This document shows, piece after piece, positions 7,493 through 14,507 of a stretch of DNA of 15,230 nt. Numbering within the stretch: position 1 is the first letter of the stretch; every line of letters begins with the position of its first letter. The notes under the pieces are model-generated. The model was not told where the DNA came from and made no database searches. It worked only from the letters and a program-made list of their open reading frames with translations. This DNA comes from DASYSA01 sp036003885 (GTDB lineage Bacteria > Acidobacteriota > Blastocatellia > UBA7656): contig DASYSA010000038.1 in NCBI GenBank assembly GCA_036003885.1, positions 1 through 15,230 of the forward strand, given 5' to 3'. A program made the position numbers and the translations under genes.

Positions 7493-8941
7493 TCAACGGA
7501 CTTGACCCTGAGGTGCCGGAAGCAATTCGTCGAACAAAGGCCGCCCGGCAACCAGGCCTCGACGATGGGTTTCAACCTCTCGAATCAGATCAACCACGAT
7601 TTCGGGATGCATCGCGGCAACATCGCGACGTTCACCGGGATCATCCGCCAGATTGAATAGCAGCGGCGGGTTGTGCTCTCGCCGCGACTCACCTTCGCCG
7701 TATGAACCACTGGTGATGAAGTGGGCCTTGTAGTCTCCCTTGCGAACAGCTCTAAGCTCGTTGTCCCAGTAATAAAAAAGCACCCGGCGAGGACTCGGTC
7801 CGGAGCCGGCGAGACGGGACCGAAGATCGACACCATCGATCACTCGGTCAGACGGCAGGGGGGCGCCGGCAAGCGATGTTGCCGTCACGAACAGGTCCAT
7901 CGCGGAGCCAATGTCCGTTACCGTTGATGGGTGCACAGTTCCCGGCCACCAAAAGACCGCGGGCGTTCGCACTCCGCCTTCCCAGGTAGTCCCTTTCCCT
8001 TCGCGCAGTGGCCCAGGCGATCCGCCATGCGCGCCGAACGGCAGCCAGGGGCCATTGTCGCTTGTGAAAACAACCAGCGTATTGCGGTCGAGGCCGGCGG
8101 CCTTCAGAGCATCGAGGATGCGACCCGTGTTCGAGTCAAGCTCCTCAATGACGTCCCCATAAATGCCGCCAGCACTGTGTCCTTCAAAACCGGCAGACCG
8201 TGCGAGTGGGATGTGCGGCATAGAATGCGCGAGGTAAAGGAAGAACGGCTTTGTGCGGTTCTTGTTGATGAAGCGAATCGCTTCTTCAGTATATCGCTTC
8301 GTTAGTGTGCGATGATCCACAGGTCTTTCGATGACGTCGCCGTTCCGCATCAATGGAACGTCCCAGTATTCCGGCTTCGGATCGTAATACGCGGCAGTCT
8401 TTAGTCCCTTGTCTCGAGGCACTGTCATACGCATGTCATGGGAGAATGGCAGCCCAAACCAATAATCGAAACCCTGGGCCATGGGCAGGAATTGTGGAAG
8501 GTGGCCCAGGTGCCACTTCCCAATGATTGCGGTTGCATATCCTCGTGGTTTCAATATCTCGGCAAGAGTGATTTCCTGCGGGGGCAGGCCCTGCGCAGCG
8601 TTGGCGGAAAAAACCTTTGGCGCGAGGCGGCCTGCAACGCCATACATGCCGCTACGGATAGGCAGTCGTCCGGTTAGCAATGCTGCACGGCTCGGTGAGC
8701 ACACAGGCTGAACGTAGAAGTTGGTCCACTTCTGCCCCTCAGAAGCCATGCGATCCAATCGTGGCGTTCGGATGTTGGGGTTTCCGAAGGATCCAATATC
8801 TCCGTACCCCATGTCGTCGGCAAGAATAATGACGATATTGGGTGGAACGGAACGTTGTGCTTTCAGTGTCGCCGGCCCCGTTGCAAGAGCCAGCGCACCT
8901 GCCAGGAGTAAAGCACCCAACCGCATCAGGGATCTGGTCAT
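7493..8941 (-). CDS. Exported type I sulfatase (arylsulfatase A-like)
   Basis: A 482-residue sulfatase of normal family length. Residues 1-28 form a Sec signal peptide ending ATLKAQ. The metal-binding start is NIVIILADDMGYGD, with Asp42 and Asp43. The formylglycine site CSPSRAALLTGR starts at Cys81, matching the C-x-P-x-R motif oxidised by formylglycine-generating enzyme. Further active-site features are GKWHLGH (Lys142, His144), AHSMPHIPL and VVFTSDNGPW, whose Asp-Asn complete the calcium site. The enzyme hydrolyses sulfate esters in the periplasm or outside the cell; the substrate cannot be told from the sequence. A strong Shine-Dalgarno (AAAGGAGG) lies four bases upstream of the ATG. No maturase or other polysaccharide-degrading genes are adjacent, so it looks like a single-gene unit. 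Confidence 0.94.
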   Translation of the reverse strand: MTRSLMRLGALLLAGALALATGPATLKAQRSVPPNIVIILADDMGYGDIGSFGNPNIRTPRLDRMASEGQKWTNFYVQPVCSPSRAALLTGRLPIRSGMYGVAGRLAPKVFSANAAQGLPPQEITLAEILKPRGYATAIIGKWHLGHLPQFLPMAQGFDYWFGLPFSHDMRMTVPRDKGLKTAAYYDPKPEYWDVPLMRNGDVIERPVDHRTLTKRYTEEAIRFINKNRTKPFFLYLAHSMPHIPLARSAGFEGHSAGGIYGDVIEELDSNTGRILDALKAAGLDRNTLVVFTSDNGPWLPFGAHGGSPGPLREGKGTTWEGGVRTPAVFWWPGTVHPSTVTDIGSAMDLFVTATSLAGAPLPSDRVIDGVDLRSRLAGSGPSPRRVLFYYWDNELRAVRKGDYKAHFITSGSYGEGESRREHNPPLLFNLADDPGERRDVAAMHPEIVVDLIREVETHRRGLVAGRPLFDELLPAPQGQVR

Positions 8942-8945
8942 GAAG

Positions 8946-8953
8946 CCTCCTTT
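8946..8953 (-). promoter_or_regulatory. Strong Shine-Dalgarno of the sulfatase gene
   Basis: On the minus strand, AAAGGAGG is followed by four bases and the ATG at 8939-8941. It is the best ribosome-binding site in the window and fixes the sulfatase start. Confidence 0.65.
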
Positions 8954-9022
8954 CGCGCGTCAAGGATAAGCTTGTGCAATGAAAGCACCGGGCAATGGCA
9001 GGGCTGAGCCTTGTGAACCATA

Positions 9023-9153
9023 TCATGAAAGCCAGAAGTCATAGGCCTCTTCCAAATTCGAGCTGATGGCGCCGTCCGCGTCTATCTCGCGGTACACGAT
9101 GCTCGTACCCGAGAGTCGTTGGCGCATGCTCTCCTGTTCCGCGACGAAGTATT
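9023..9153 (-). pseudogene. Displaced C-terminal coding segment of the P-loop gene
   Basis: This is the out-of-frame continuation of the P-loop NTPase gene. It encodes about 43 residues, beginning after EEIHN with YFVAEQESMRQRL and ending EEAYDFWLS before TGA at 9023-9025. There is no separate start codon with a ribosome-binding site. It is best read with the gene at 9082-9723 as one frameshifted gene of about 233 residues. Confidence 0.65.
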
Positions 9154-9723
9154 GTGAATCTCTTCCAATGTCTCCCCGAACCTGGGACACGCGTATCCCG
9201 TTATGAACTCTTCATCGCGGCGAGGAGCGATCCCACGCTCCCACAGGGTTTGTGAACTTCCGTGCAGGAACAATAGTCTTGCGCCCATTCGCGCCAACCG
9301 GCCGTCCAGATTCGATACGTGCTCCCAATTCAGCACGCCAGGTCGGTGACAGTGGGTGAAATGAAGTGTGTCAACGACAGCAAAGAACTTGATTCTGGTT
9401 TCTGCGGTGAGGGACGACACATGCCATTCGAGCATCGAAACCACATTATCAAGGTGCCGAAGATTCTGCTCTGCAGTCAACGTTTCCCGATCCTCGTCGA
9501 CAGCTATCGGCCCGTAGGTATGGGCCTGGGTGAGGTGCAGCAAGGTTCTCAGCTTGCGCGCCGGCCGGTCGGCAACGTAGCGCCGCACAAGTTGATCGAT
9601 TAGTGTCGACTTGCCTATACCCGACGTCCCTTCGACGATGAGGACACGGCTCCAGGCAGGATCACCGACAATTGGCGTATTTGAACCTAGCGTCCCACCC
9701 GAGTTGCTTGGCGCTCTTTCCAT
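9082..9723 (-). CDS. P-loop NTPase / nucleotide-kinase-like protein, 3' end frameshifted
   Basis: The current frame gives 213 residues. A Walker A motif, GTSGIGKST at residues 32-40, follows the strand RVLIVE. Later come FFAVVDTLHFTH (a possible Walker B-like strand) and ARLLFLHGSSQTLWERGI, a layout seen in thymidylate-kinase-like and AAA-type P-loop proteins. The last ~30 residues of this frame are arginine- and serine-rich and look wrong. One frame over, the sequence continues as YFVAEQESMRQRLSGTSIVY then REIDADGAISSNLEEAYDFW-LS, with a stop at 9023-9025, which reads like a natural C-terminus. One missing base at about 9150-9153 explains this. The start has GAGGTGA just upstream and lies 31 bases after the nitrilase stop, so the two are probably co-transcribed. 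The substrate is unknown. Confidence 0.72.
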   Translation of the reverse strand: MERAPSNSGGTLGSNTPIVGDPAWSRVLIVEGTSGIGKSTLIDQLVRRYVADRPARKLRTLLHLTQAHTYGPIAVDEDRETLTAEQNLRHLDNVVSMLEWHVSSLTAETRIKFFAVVDTLHFTHCHRPGVLNWEHVSNLDGRLARMGARLLFLHGSSQTLWERGIAPRRDEEFITGYACPRFGETLEEIHNTSSRNRRACANDSRVRASCTAR

Positions 9724-9754
9724 CGATCACCTCTTCGACTGTGTGGCTGGGCGC

Positions 9755-10558
9755 TCACTCCGCGATGAATTCTGGATAACGCTCCGGTGCGTATCGAGAC
9801 GCGATCAAACCTGTGGCGGCCTCCCTGTTGATAGCCTGCACCAACACGCCTTCCTGCCCATAGGGTAAATAGGCCTGGCACTCGCCTGACGGGCCGATGA
9901 GACTGGTCGCCGATTCCTGATAGCGCAACGCATAGTTGACACTGGCGAAATAGATCGTGTTCTCCACGCTCCGACACATCATCGCCTTCTCGTAATAGGG
10001 ACCATCGGCCGCTCCCCATTGAGTCGGCTGGACCCCTGTCTTATCACTCCCTGTGTGGTGGGGATGAAAGACGATCTTGGCGCCCCGCACCGCAGCCCAT
10101 CTCACCGTCTCGGGATAACGCCACCCCTCATGGCAAATCGCCACTCCAAACTTGAGGCCATTGATCTCGAAGAGTTGCCGGGTATTTCCGGGTACGTAGA
10201 ACTGATCTTCGGTCGGGGCCAGTTGGTTCTTGGTTTGGTATCCCTGAATCTGGCCCCGGGGGTCAATGACAGCGGCGACAATGTGCCGGCCCGTCGATAT
10301 CAGCCTTTCCATCCCGAGGATAGCGGCCACCGCATATGCGCGCGCCCACTGCGATACGGCCCGGAGTACCCGCTCCTGCTGCGCGTGATCAAAGGGCAAT
10401 ACTTCAAAATCCTGTCCGCGCAGACCCGGAAGATAGGCTTCCGGGAAGCACACGATCTCCGCGCCATGGGCCGCAGCTTCAGATAGGCACTGCTTGATTT
10501 TGTCTAAGCCCTCCTCGATGGAGGAGGCGATGCGAGGCGACGCCAGGGCGATGATCAT
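9755..10558 (-). CDS. Carbon-nitrogen hydrolase (nitrilase superfamily)
   Basis: A 267-residue nitrilase-superfamily amidohydrolase. The start at 10556-10558 is preferred over an ATG eight codons upstream because AGGAG lies five bases before it and the protein then begins directly with the first beta strand, MIIALASPRI. The catalytic triad is visible: Glu40 in IVCFPEAYLPG, Lys110 in YQTKNQL and Cys142 in GVAICHEGWRYPE. Such enzymes hydrolyse amide or nitrile C-N bonds, with substrates from N-carbamoyl amino acids to nitriles and omega-amides. The length is typical for the carbamoylase/omega-amidase branches; the substrate cannot be inferred. It has no signal peptide and is cytoplasmic. It is followed 31 bases later by the P-loop NTPase gene, which is probably in the same transcript. 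Confidence 0.92.
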   Translation of the reverse strand: MIIALASPRIASSIEEGLDKIKQCLSEAAAHGAEIVCFPEAYLPGLRGQDFEVLPFDHAQQERVLRAVSQWARAYAVAAILGMERLISTGRHIVAAVIDPRGQIQGYQTKNQLAPTEDQFYVPGNTRQLFEINGLKFGVAICHEGWRYPETVRWAAVRGAKIVFHPHHTGSDKTGVQPTQWGAADGPYYEKAMMCRSVENTIYFASVNYALRYQESATSLIGPSGECQAYLPYGQEGVLVQAINREAATGLIASRYAPERYPEFIAE

Positions 10559-10563
10559 GAGTG

Positions 10564-10568
10564 CTCCT
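10564..10568 (-). promoter_or_regulatory. Shine-Dalgarno that sets the nitrilase start
   Basis: AGGAG on the minus strand, five bases before the ATG at 10556-10558. It favours this start over the in-frame ATG at 10580-10582. Confidence 0.55.
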
Positions 10569-10595
10569 ATGCTCAGATTCACAACATCGGCTAAC

Positions 10596-10628
10596 GTGCG
10601 GAGACTAACTCGCTATCGAGCCCCGCAC
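10596..10628. other. Two-step hairpin at the end of the VOC fragment
   Basis: Outer stem arms at 10596-10603 and 10621-10628 pair at 7 of 8 positions (GTGCGGAG with CCCCGCAC). The inner stem is CTCG/CGAG at 10609-10612 and 10617-10620, with a CTAT loop and a five-base bulge. It covers the stop codon of the VOC fragment. No T-run follows in either direction, so an intrinsic terminator is doubtful. GGCTAAC at 10589-10595 is adjacent, so a decayed recombination site is an alternative. Confidence 0.4.
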
Positions 10629-10910
10629 CGGTGATACCGGTTCGTGAACCTTGTGCACCAGAAAGTCTGACATAGGCGTCCCGGCGCGCAGCCGGGCAAG
10701 CCAGTCTTCCGGGTCGTACTCGACGCCAACCGGATTAGCGCTGAAATACTCGCTGATGAACGCGTTGGCGCCTTCACTCGAACTGTAGCTATCGACCTGA
10801 AACTCCATCTGATTGCCATCGGGATCGGCGTAGTACATCGACACCGTGATACCGTGATGGATACACCAGTATGGACTGATCCCCTTTTCCTTGAGCTGCC
10901 CATGAATTAT
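10605..10910 (-). pseudogene. N-terminally truncated VOC (extradiol dioxygenase-like) protein fragment
   Basis: The frame reads QLKEKGISPYWCIHHGITVS, then MYYADPDGNQMEFQVDSYSS and a helical tail with NPVGVEYDPEDWLARLRAG, ending at TAG 10605-10607. This matches the C-terminal half of biphenyl-2,3-diol dioxygenase-like VOC proteins, in which PYW-C-x-H-G, the SMYY-x-DPDGN strand and the NP-x-GVE tail are typical. The N-terminal ~90 residues of such a protein are absent: upstream, the frame enters the end of the complete VOC gene without recognisable homology. The only in-frame ATG is at 10842-10844, inside the domain, so a functional product is unlikely. It seems to be a remnant left by deletion or by recombination with the neighbouring VOC gene. 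Confidence 0.7.
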
Positions 10911-11275
10911 TGCATTGAATGCAGGCCAATGATGTTGCCTTCTGTATCGAAGACCAGCGCGATGTGGCCATACTGCCCGACAGACCTTTTCCCCGTCTCG
11001 ATTCGTCCGCCCGATTTGGCTGCCTTCTCCGCCTCAACTGCGCAGTCATCGCAGCTGAAGTAAACAATGACGCTATTTGCGCCTGAGGGATAGCCCGGTA
11101 GCTTGACCAGTGAGCCTGGCGCACCGAAGCCATCCTGGACGGCGGGAAACGCCCACATTTCAAATATCGTGCCTTCCAGCTTCGTGAGCTGAATACCGAA
11201 GACGGCCTCATAAAACGCTTTGGCACGCTCCATGTCCTGGACATAAATCTCGAACCAGCTAACGGGGTTGTTCAT
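10907..11275 (-). CDS. VOC family (glyoxalase/bleomycin-resistance-like) protein
   Basis: A complete 122-residue single-module VOC protein. It opens with the first beta strand and helix (SWFEIYVQDMERAKAFYEAV, then FGIQL), has the central strand SVIVYFSCDDCAVEAEKA and ends with GQYGHIALVFDTEGNIIGLH. The usual metal-site positions are only partly acidic or His (His in GHIAL is present, the final Glu is replaced in NIIGLHS), so enzymatic activity is uncertain. Related small VOC proteins act as isomerases, thiol transferases or drug-binding proteins. The start has AAAGGA a few bases upstream (GAAAGGAATGT before ATG). The stop at 10907-10909 abuts the truncated VOC fragment in another frame. It follows the small membrane-protein gene after a 99-base gap. 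Confidence 0.9.
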   Translation of the reverse strand: MNNPVSWFEIYVQDMERAKAFYEAVFGIQLTKLEGTIFEMWAFPAVQDGFGAPGSLVKLPGYPSGANSVIVYFSCDDCAVEAEKAAKSGGRIETGKRSVGQYGHIALVFDTEGNIIGLHSMQ

Positions 11276-11374
11276 ACATTCCTTTCGTGATGCGAAGTGG
11301 ATTGCGGTGACTTATCCTGGTGCAATTACGCGCAGCAAAGGGTAGCCAATAACCTAGATCCTTGCAAACCCAGA

Positions 11375-11917
11375 TTAGGCCGTCGATGGCGTGGGCGCTG
11401 CCTCGCTCTCGGACCGGGTTGTCCCCCGGTTCGCTGATGCCACAATCGGAATGCCGACGAATGGAAAGTGCCCAACCAACTGAACCCACCACCGAATGGA
11501 AATGGTCGGCGGCCTTTGCAGCAGTATCGGGATGACCAGTAGCGACATCACCAACCAAATGGCAGGCCCGTAAACAGATGCCACCCTGAGTGTGCCGTAC
11601 CGGGAGGCGAGGACGCTTCGGATCCATCGCGAACGCATTACCCCGAAGACGAAGACCGCGGACCAACCAAAGGCGACACCACAGTGCATGAGCACCCCAA
11701 GCGCGGTTGTGAGAGCGCCACCTGTGAAGGCCGAGCTGCCCACGAGCGTGGACGCGACGCCCTGAAACAAGCGCGCGACCGTTGAACCGTACGCCGCCAC
11801 AGCCAGGACGCTCGAAAAGAGCCCGTCGATGATGGCTGTGGTGAGGCCTGCGCGAACGAGCCGAGACAGCGCATCACGCGAATTAAGCGGAGCGTCTGGA
11901 TTCAAATGAGAAGACAT
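11375..11917 (-). CDS. Four- to five-helix membrane protein of unknown function
   Basis: A 180-residue membrane protein. Hydrophobic segments lie around TTAIIDGLFSSVLAVAAYGS, ALTTALGVLMHCGVAFGWSA (running on into VFVFGVM), SVYGPAIWLVMSLLVIPILL and LVGHFPFVGIPIVA. The start at 11915-11917 (MSSHLNPDAP) is chosen over an ATG five codons earlier because GGAGAAGG lies five bases upstream. It overlaps the end of the acetyltransferase gene by 35 bases in another frame, so the two are probably translated together. The stop codon lies inside GCCTAAT, one base off the GCCTAAC core of integron attC sites. I do not recognise an established family; similar uncharacterised integral membrane proteins probably exist in other soil bacteria. 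Confidence 0.75.
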   Translation of the reverse strand: MSSHLNPDAPLNSRDALSRLVRAGLTTAIIDGLFSSVLAVAAYGSTVARLFQGVASTLVGSSAFTGGALTTALGVLMHCGVAFGWSAVFVFGVMRSRWIRSVLASRYGTLRVASVYGPAIWLVMSLLVIPILLQRPPTISIRWWVQLVGHFPFVGIPIVASANRGTTRSESEAAPTPSTA

Positions 11918-12413
11918 GCCAACCTTCTCCATTCTTGTCTAAGGGAATCGGTTCAATCGTTTTGCCGAGAAACTCAGTAATTGCGCGCCCCCAGAAATCC
12001 TTCGCCTTTTGATTTCGGTCTATGACACGCACTTCCCATTTCCCGGAAAACTTTTTCCAAGTCTCCTGCGCCGCTCTCATCCCGATTCCAAGCCTGCGAA
12101 AGCCACGAACGATGAAGAACTCGGTGACATCCCAAACATCTGCGTCATTAGAAATCTCAGATCCTCTACGGACCAAAACAAAGCCAGCGAAATGACCGTT
12201 AGCCATAATGAGAAATGGATAGCGATTAGACTCTTTCCAATATAAGGGAAGGGGCTTGTAGCCGAAACGCCCATCTGCGCCGAGTTTTAGATCAATGAAC
12301 TCGCTGAAGTCATGCGCATACAGCTCAAGCATATTAGCCAAAATATGCTCTTGCTCCGGCAATGCTGGAATAACCTCGACATGCAGTGCTGAAGTCGTTC
12401 GAGAGATTGACAT
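11883..12413 (-). CDS. GNAT family N-acetyltransferase
   Basis: A 176-residue cytoplasmic GNAT enzyme. The acetyl-CoA-binding motif A is visible as VTEFFIVRGFRRLGIGMRAA: strand beta 4, then R-R-L-G-I-G at residues 106-111, then the helix. Motif B follows as WEVRVIDRNQKAKDFWGRAI, with the usual N-x-x-A-x-x-F/W pattern. The N-terminus VEVIPALPEQEHILANMLEL is the typical first strand-helix. Acyl acceptor unknown. Base composition is noticeably more A+T-rich than the flanking membrane-protein genes, which hints at a separate origin. The ATG lies 15 bases after the preceding stop, with no strong Shine-Dalgarno; the 3' end overlaps the next gene. Confidence 0.9.
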   Translation of the reverse strand: MSISRTTSALHVEVIPALPEQEHILANMLELYAHDFSEFIDLKLGADGRFGYKPLPLYWKESNRYPFLIMANGHFAGFVLVRRGSEISNDADVWDVTEFFIVRGFRRLGIGMRAAQETWKKFSGKWEVRVIDRNQKAKDFWGRAITEFLGKTIEPIPLDKNGEGWHVFSFESRRSA

Positions 12414-12434
12414 AGCTGCAGCGTATGGTTAGGC
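12414..12434. repeat. Possible attC half-site at the membrane-protein stop
   Basis: On the plus strand, a GCTGCAGC palindrome (12415-12422), five bases and GTTAGGC (12428-12434) lie together. GTTAGGC fits the integron core GTTRRRY, and on the coding strand the gene's TAA stop lies inside GCCTAAC, the common arrangement in gene cassettes. The other half of an attC palindrome is not present, because the acetyltransferase ATG begins directly beyond it. Confidence 0.35.
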
Positions 12435-12944
12435 AGTCTCCCACGGGCGTCGAGCCAGACGGTCCTCGCGGGCAGGGCCCGCGACCATCCGCATCACTCC
12501 GTGACCTATGACCACCAACAGGACGTAGGTCGCGGAGATCGCGAGGACAGGGGCGACCCCTGGCCCGTAGCTGCCCCATTCCGGAAACCGACTCATGTAC
12601 CAGTGGTCACGCAGCGGACCGATGACCGCCAGGACAACCAGGACCACGGCCAGCCCGCGCCAGCCGAACCGGCGGACGATCCGCCAGGTAATGAGGAAAA
12701 CGAACGCGCACACGGTGAAGCCGATGAGCATCAGGATCAGGGCGTACGGCTCCCAGGTGATCACCATGTGCCACCACCCAACTTTCTCACCGACGGCGAT
12801 GATCCCAAGGGCCACAACACCAATGGCGGCCCCTCCGGCCAGGGCGCCCGCGATGCGCCGTGCCGTCGCGCGCGTGATGACGGCGACAACAACCAGGACG
12901 ACCAGGTACAGGCCATCAAATATGTAGAGCTGCTGCGTGGTCAT
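12429..12944 (-). CDS. Small hydrophobic membrane protein of unknown function
   Basis: 171 residues from an ATG at 12942-12944 (MTTQQLYIFDGLYLVVLVVV). The frame is open further upstream only from a TTG, so this ATG is preferred, though its ribosome-binding site is weak. I count five to six membrane helices: YLVVLVVVAVITRA, IAGALAGGAAIGVVALGIIA, EPYALILMLIGFTVCAFVFL, LAVVLVVLAVIGPL and VAPVLAISATYVLLVVIGHG. The charged C-terminal tail is AREDRLARRPWETA. No family is recognised and there are no catalytic motifs. The stop codon forms part of the GCCTAAC core of a possible attC half-site. Confidence 0.72.
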   Translation of the reverse strand: MTTQQLYIFDGLYLVVLVVVAVITRATARRIAGALAGGAAIGVVALGIIAVGEKVGWWHMVITWEPYALILMLIGFTVCAFVFLITWRIVRRFGWRGLAVVLVVLAVIGPLRDHWYMSRFPEWGSYGPGVAPVLAISATYVLLVVIGHGVMRMVAGPAREDRLARRPWETA

Positions 12945-13070
12945 GGTCCTGCAGCCGGGAAGAAGGCTGTGGGTCTCAGACTCCTGCCAGAACAACTGCC
13001 AAAAACAAGCATTGGCGTTGTCATTTTTGGTATCACGGTTGTTCCTCCATTCGAATCGAAGCGCGAATCT
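12945..13070. other. Intergenic gap before the hydrophobic membrane-protein gene
   Basis: 126 bases without a gene. I looked for attC cores, a T-run terminator and clear promoter boxes and found none that are convincing. The stretch is somewhat A+T-rich in its middle (12990-13030), where a promoter for the membrane-protein gene could lie. Confidence 0.4.
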
Positions 13071-13535
13071 TTATTCCCTGTCTGGATCAAAGTCTTGTGA
13101 CCCCACTGAGTAGGCCTCGCGAAGCAGGTCACAGAAGCTCTCGTCCAGATCCTCGCCATGGGTGAGTCGAAAGTTGTGGCCGAAGTCGCGGTCGAGCAGA
13201 GACTCGATTCGAAAGACGAGCGGATGCGATCGAGGTCGTTTGAGCCAGATGTGTCCACCCAGATAGTGCTTCCGAGGAGTGATCGCCACGAACCGACCTC
13301 GCGTCTGGAAGACGATCCTGCTCTTCTGCGCATAGACGTGAACCCGACCGAAGCGACGGACAGCGCGAACCAGGGCCTCAAAAATATGACGAATCTCCGG
13401 GGTCTTGCCCATGAAGTGTTCATCGATCGTGTGGTAACCACAGGAGTGCGACATATTGCGGGTGACGAACTGCTGTCCGCACGCAGGGCACTTCCAGAGA
13501 GGCCTCTTTTTCTTTGCGGTCGCTAGTTTGCTCAT
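13071..13535 (-). CDS. DUF5655-type protein with N-terminal zinc-finger-like motif
   Basis: A 154-residue cytoplasmic protein. The N-terminus has Cys16-x2-Cys19 (KCPACGQQF) and a nearby SHSCGYHT with His30, Cys32 and His35, suggesting bound zinc. The rest, from the TPEIRHIFEALVRAVRRFGR helix through VHVYAQKSRIVFQTRGRFVA, the ITPRKHYLGGHIWLKRP strands and the final helix DESFCDLLREAYSVG, matches the DUF5655 domain, an alpha+beta fold of unknown role also found in small stand-alone proteins. The ATG lies 14 bases after the stop of the preceding exported-protein gene, with only a weak GGAT upstream. The family call is from pattern memory. Confidence 0.85.
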   Translation of the reverse strand: MSKLATAKKKRPLWKCPACGQQFVTRNMSHSCGYHTIDEHFMGKTPEIRHIFEALVRAVRRFGRVHVYAQKSRIVFQTRGRFVAITPRKHYLGGHIWLKRPRSHPLVFRIESLLDRDFGHNFRLTHGEDLDESFCDLLREAYSVGSQDFDPDRE

Positions 13536-13549
13536 AGTATTTATCCAGG

Positions 13550-14491
13550 CTAATTCTTACTTTTGATTTTCTCTATAGCCTGACCAATGTCCTCTTTCAG
13601 GTATTCGCTCCAGTTACCTTTCAAGCGAGCTTTCTGGCCAATGTTTTGAAGGGTTGGAATTGCTTCTGGTTCGCCTATCTCTGTCAAAACGCGAACGTAT
13701 AGGGACAGCCGGAAATAGTCTCTATAATCGTCTGAAATCGGAGGCTCGTTTAGTCTTGGTATCAGCAGTTTTGCCGCGTTGCTTCCTACAACTTCTTCTT
13801 TAAGAGGGTGATGTTGAAAGTGATTATGGAACACCTCCCAAAACAGGTGCGTGCGCACATAATCAAATCCTCCGGCTACACGCTCGGATAAATCGCCGAC
13901 TGCAAGCGTACCACTGTCTCTGATAATTATCCGGGGAGTGATTGCTGTATCAATCAATTCGACAAGAATGTCTCCATCGCCGGAAGAACCTGTTATTGAT
14001 CCGCTGAATTGATTTGCAGGACCGATGTATCTGCTCTTGATGTCAGCTTTGTATAAGGCATAAGCGAGAGATAACAAATCATCAAATTCTTGAACCCTTA
14101 ATCTGTCGTGCCTTACCACATAAGAGTCCTTAACCTCTGTGGCCTCTTTCCAAAAAGGCAAAGCGGAGCGAAAAACTGTTTGAGAAACATCAACGAACGG
14201 CTCTCCCGTTTTTCTTTCAAATCGAAGTGCCACCAGACTCCATCGGTAGTGTCCAATTTTGTAGACCAGGTCCAATCGTAAAGAGGGTGGCAATATTAGT
14301 GGTTTTAATGGGGCGACAATACGATAAACATGCTCCTTTGAATCTTTTGGCTTAATCTCTTTAAGACGTTTGAGGACTTGCTGCTCAATTGAGGCTGGAT
14401 GCTGTGCAAATGTATATCGTGGGCATCCAAACAAAGCGAAAATAATTGAACTAAGCACCAGGCTATTTCCGCATTTAATCATACTGCTCAT
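13550..14491 (-). CDS. Exported protein of unknown function, A+T-rich
   Basis: A 313-residue protein with a signal peptide (KCGNSLVLSSIIFALFGC); the Cys could be lipidated, but the -2 Phe is not a good lipobox residue, and cleavage after TFAQ is also possible. No known domain is recognised. The middle contains EFDDLLSLAYALYKADIKSR and GSITGSSGDGDILVELID; the end (LRVLTEIGEPEAIPTLQNIG after LSLYV, then KARLKG) looks like a single HEAT-type helical repeat. The gene is clearly more A+T-rich than its neighbours and uses more AAA, ATT and TTT codons, suggesting acquisition. The start may be Met1 or Met4; neither has a strong ribosome-binding site. It lies 16 bases after the DUF3828-like gene. Confidence 0.78.
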   Translation of the reverse strand: MSSMIKCGNSLVLSSIIFALFGCPRYTFAQHPASIEQQVLKRLKEIKPKDSKEHVYRIVAPLKPLILPPSLRLDLVYKIGHYRWSLVALRFERKTGEPFVDVSQTVFRSALPFWKEATEVKDSYVVRHDRLRVQEFDDLLSLAYALYKADIKSRYIGPANQFSGSITGSSGDGDILVELIDTAITPRIIIRDSGTLAVGDLSERVAGGFDYVRTHLFWEVFHNHFQHHPLKEEVVGSNAAKLLIPRLNEPPISDDYRDYFRLSLYVRVLTEIGEPEAIPTLQNIGQKARLKGNWSEYLKEDIGQAIEKIKSKN

Positions 14492-14507
14492 AGAATCAAA
14501 GGGACGG

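Noticed and set aside
7348..7575. 75-codon minus-strand frame overlapping the sulfatase end, with a C-x-x-C near its C-terminus
   Set aside because: It overlaps the sulfatase by more than 80 bases, has no family match, and a single CxxC is not evidence of a zinc protein.
10613..10903. 96-codon frame starting with ATG at 10901-10903 across the VOC fragment
   Set aside because: Its translation is Arg/Ser/Thr-rich with no domain, while the neighbouring frame has clear VOC homology.
12501..13100. 199-codon plus-strand open frame
   Set aside because: It is antisense to the membrane-protein gene; its composition (runs of Asp, Gln, Pro) is the expected complement of hydrophobic codons.
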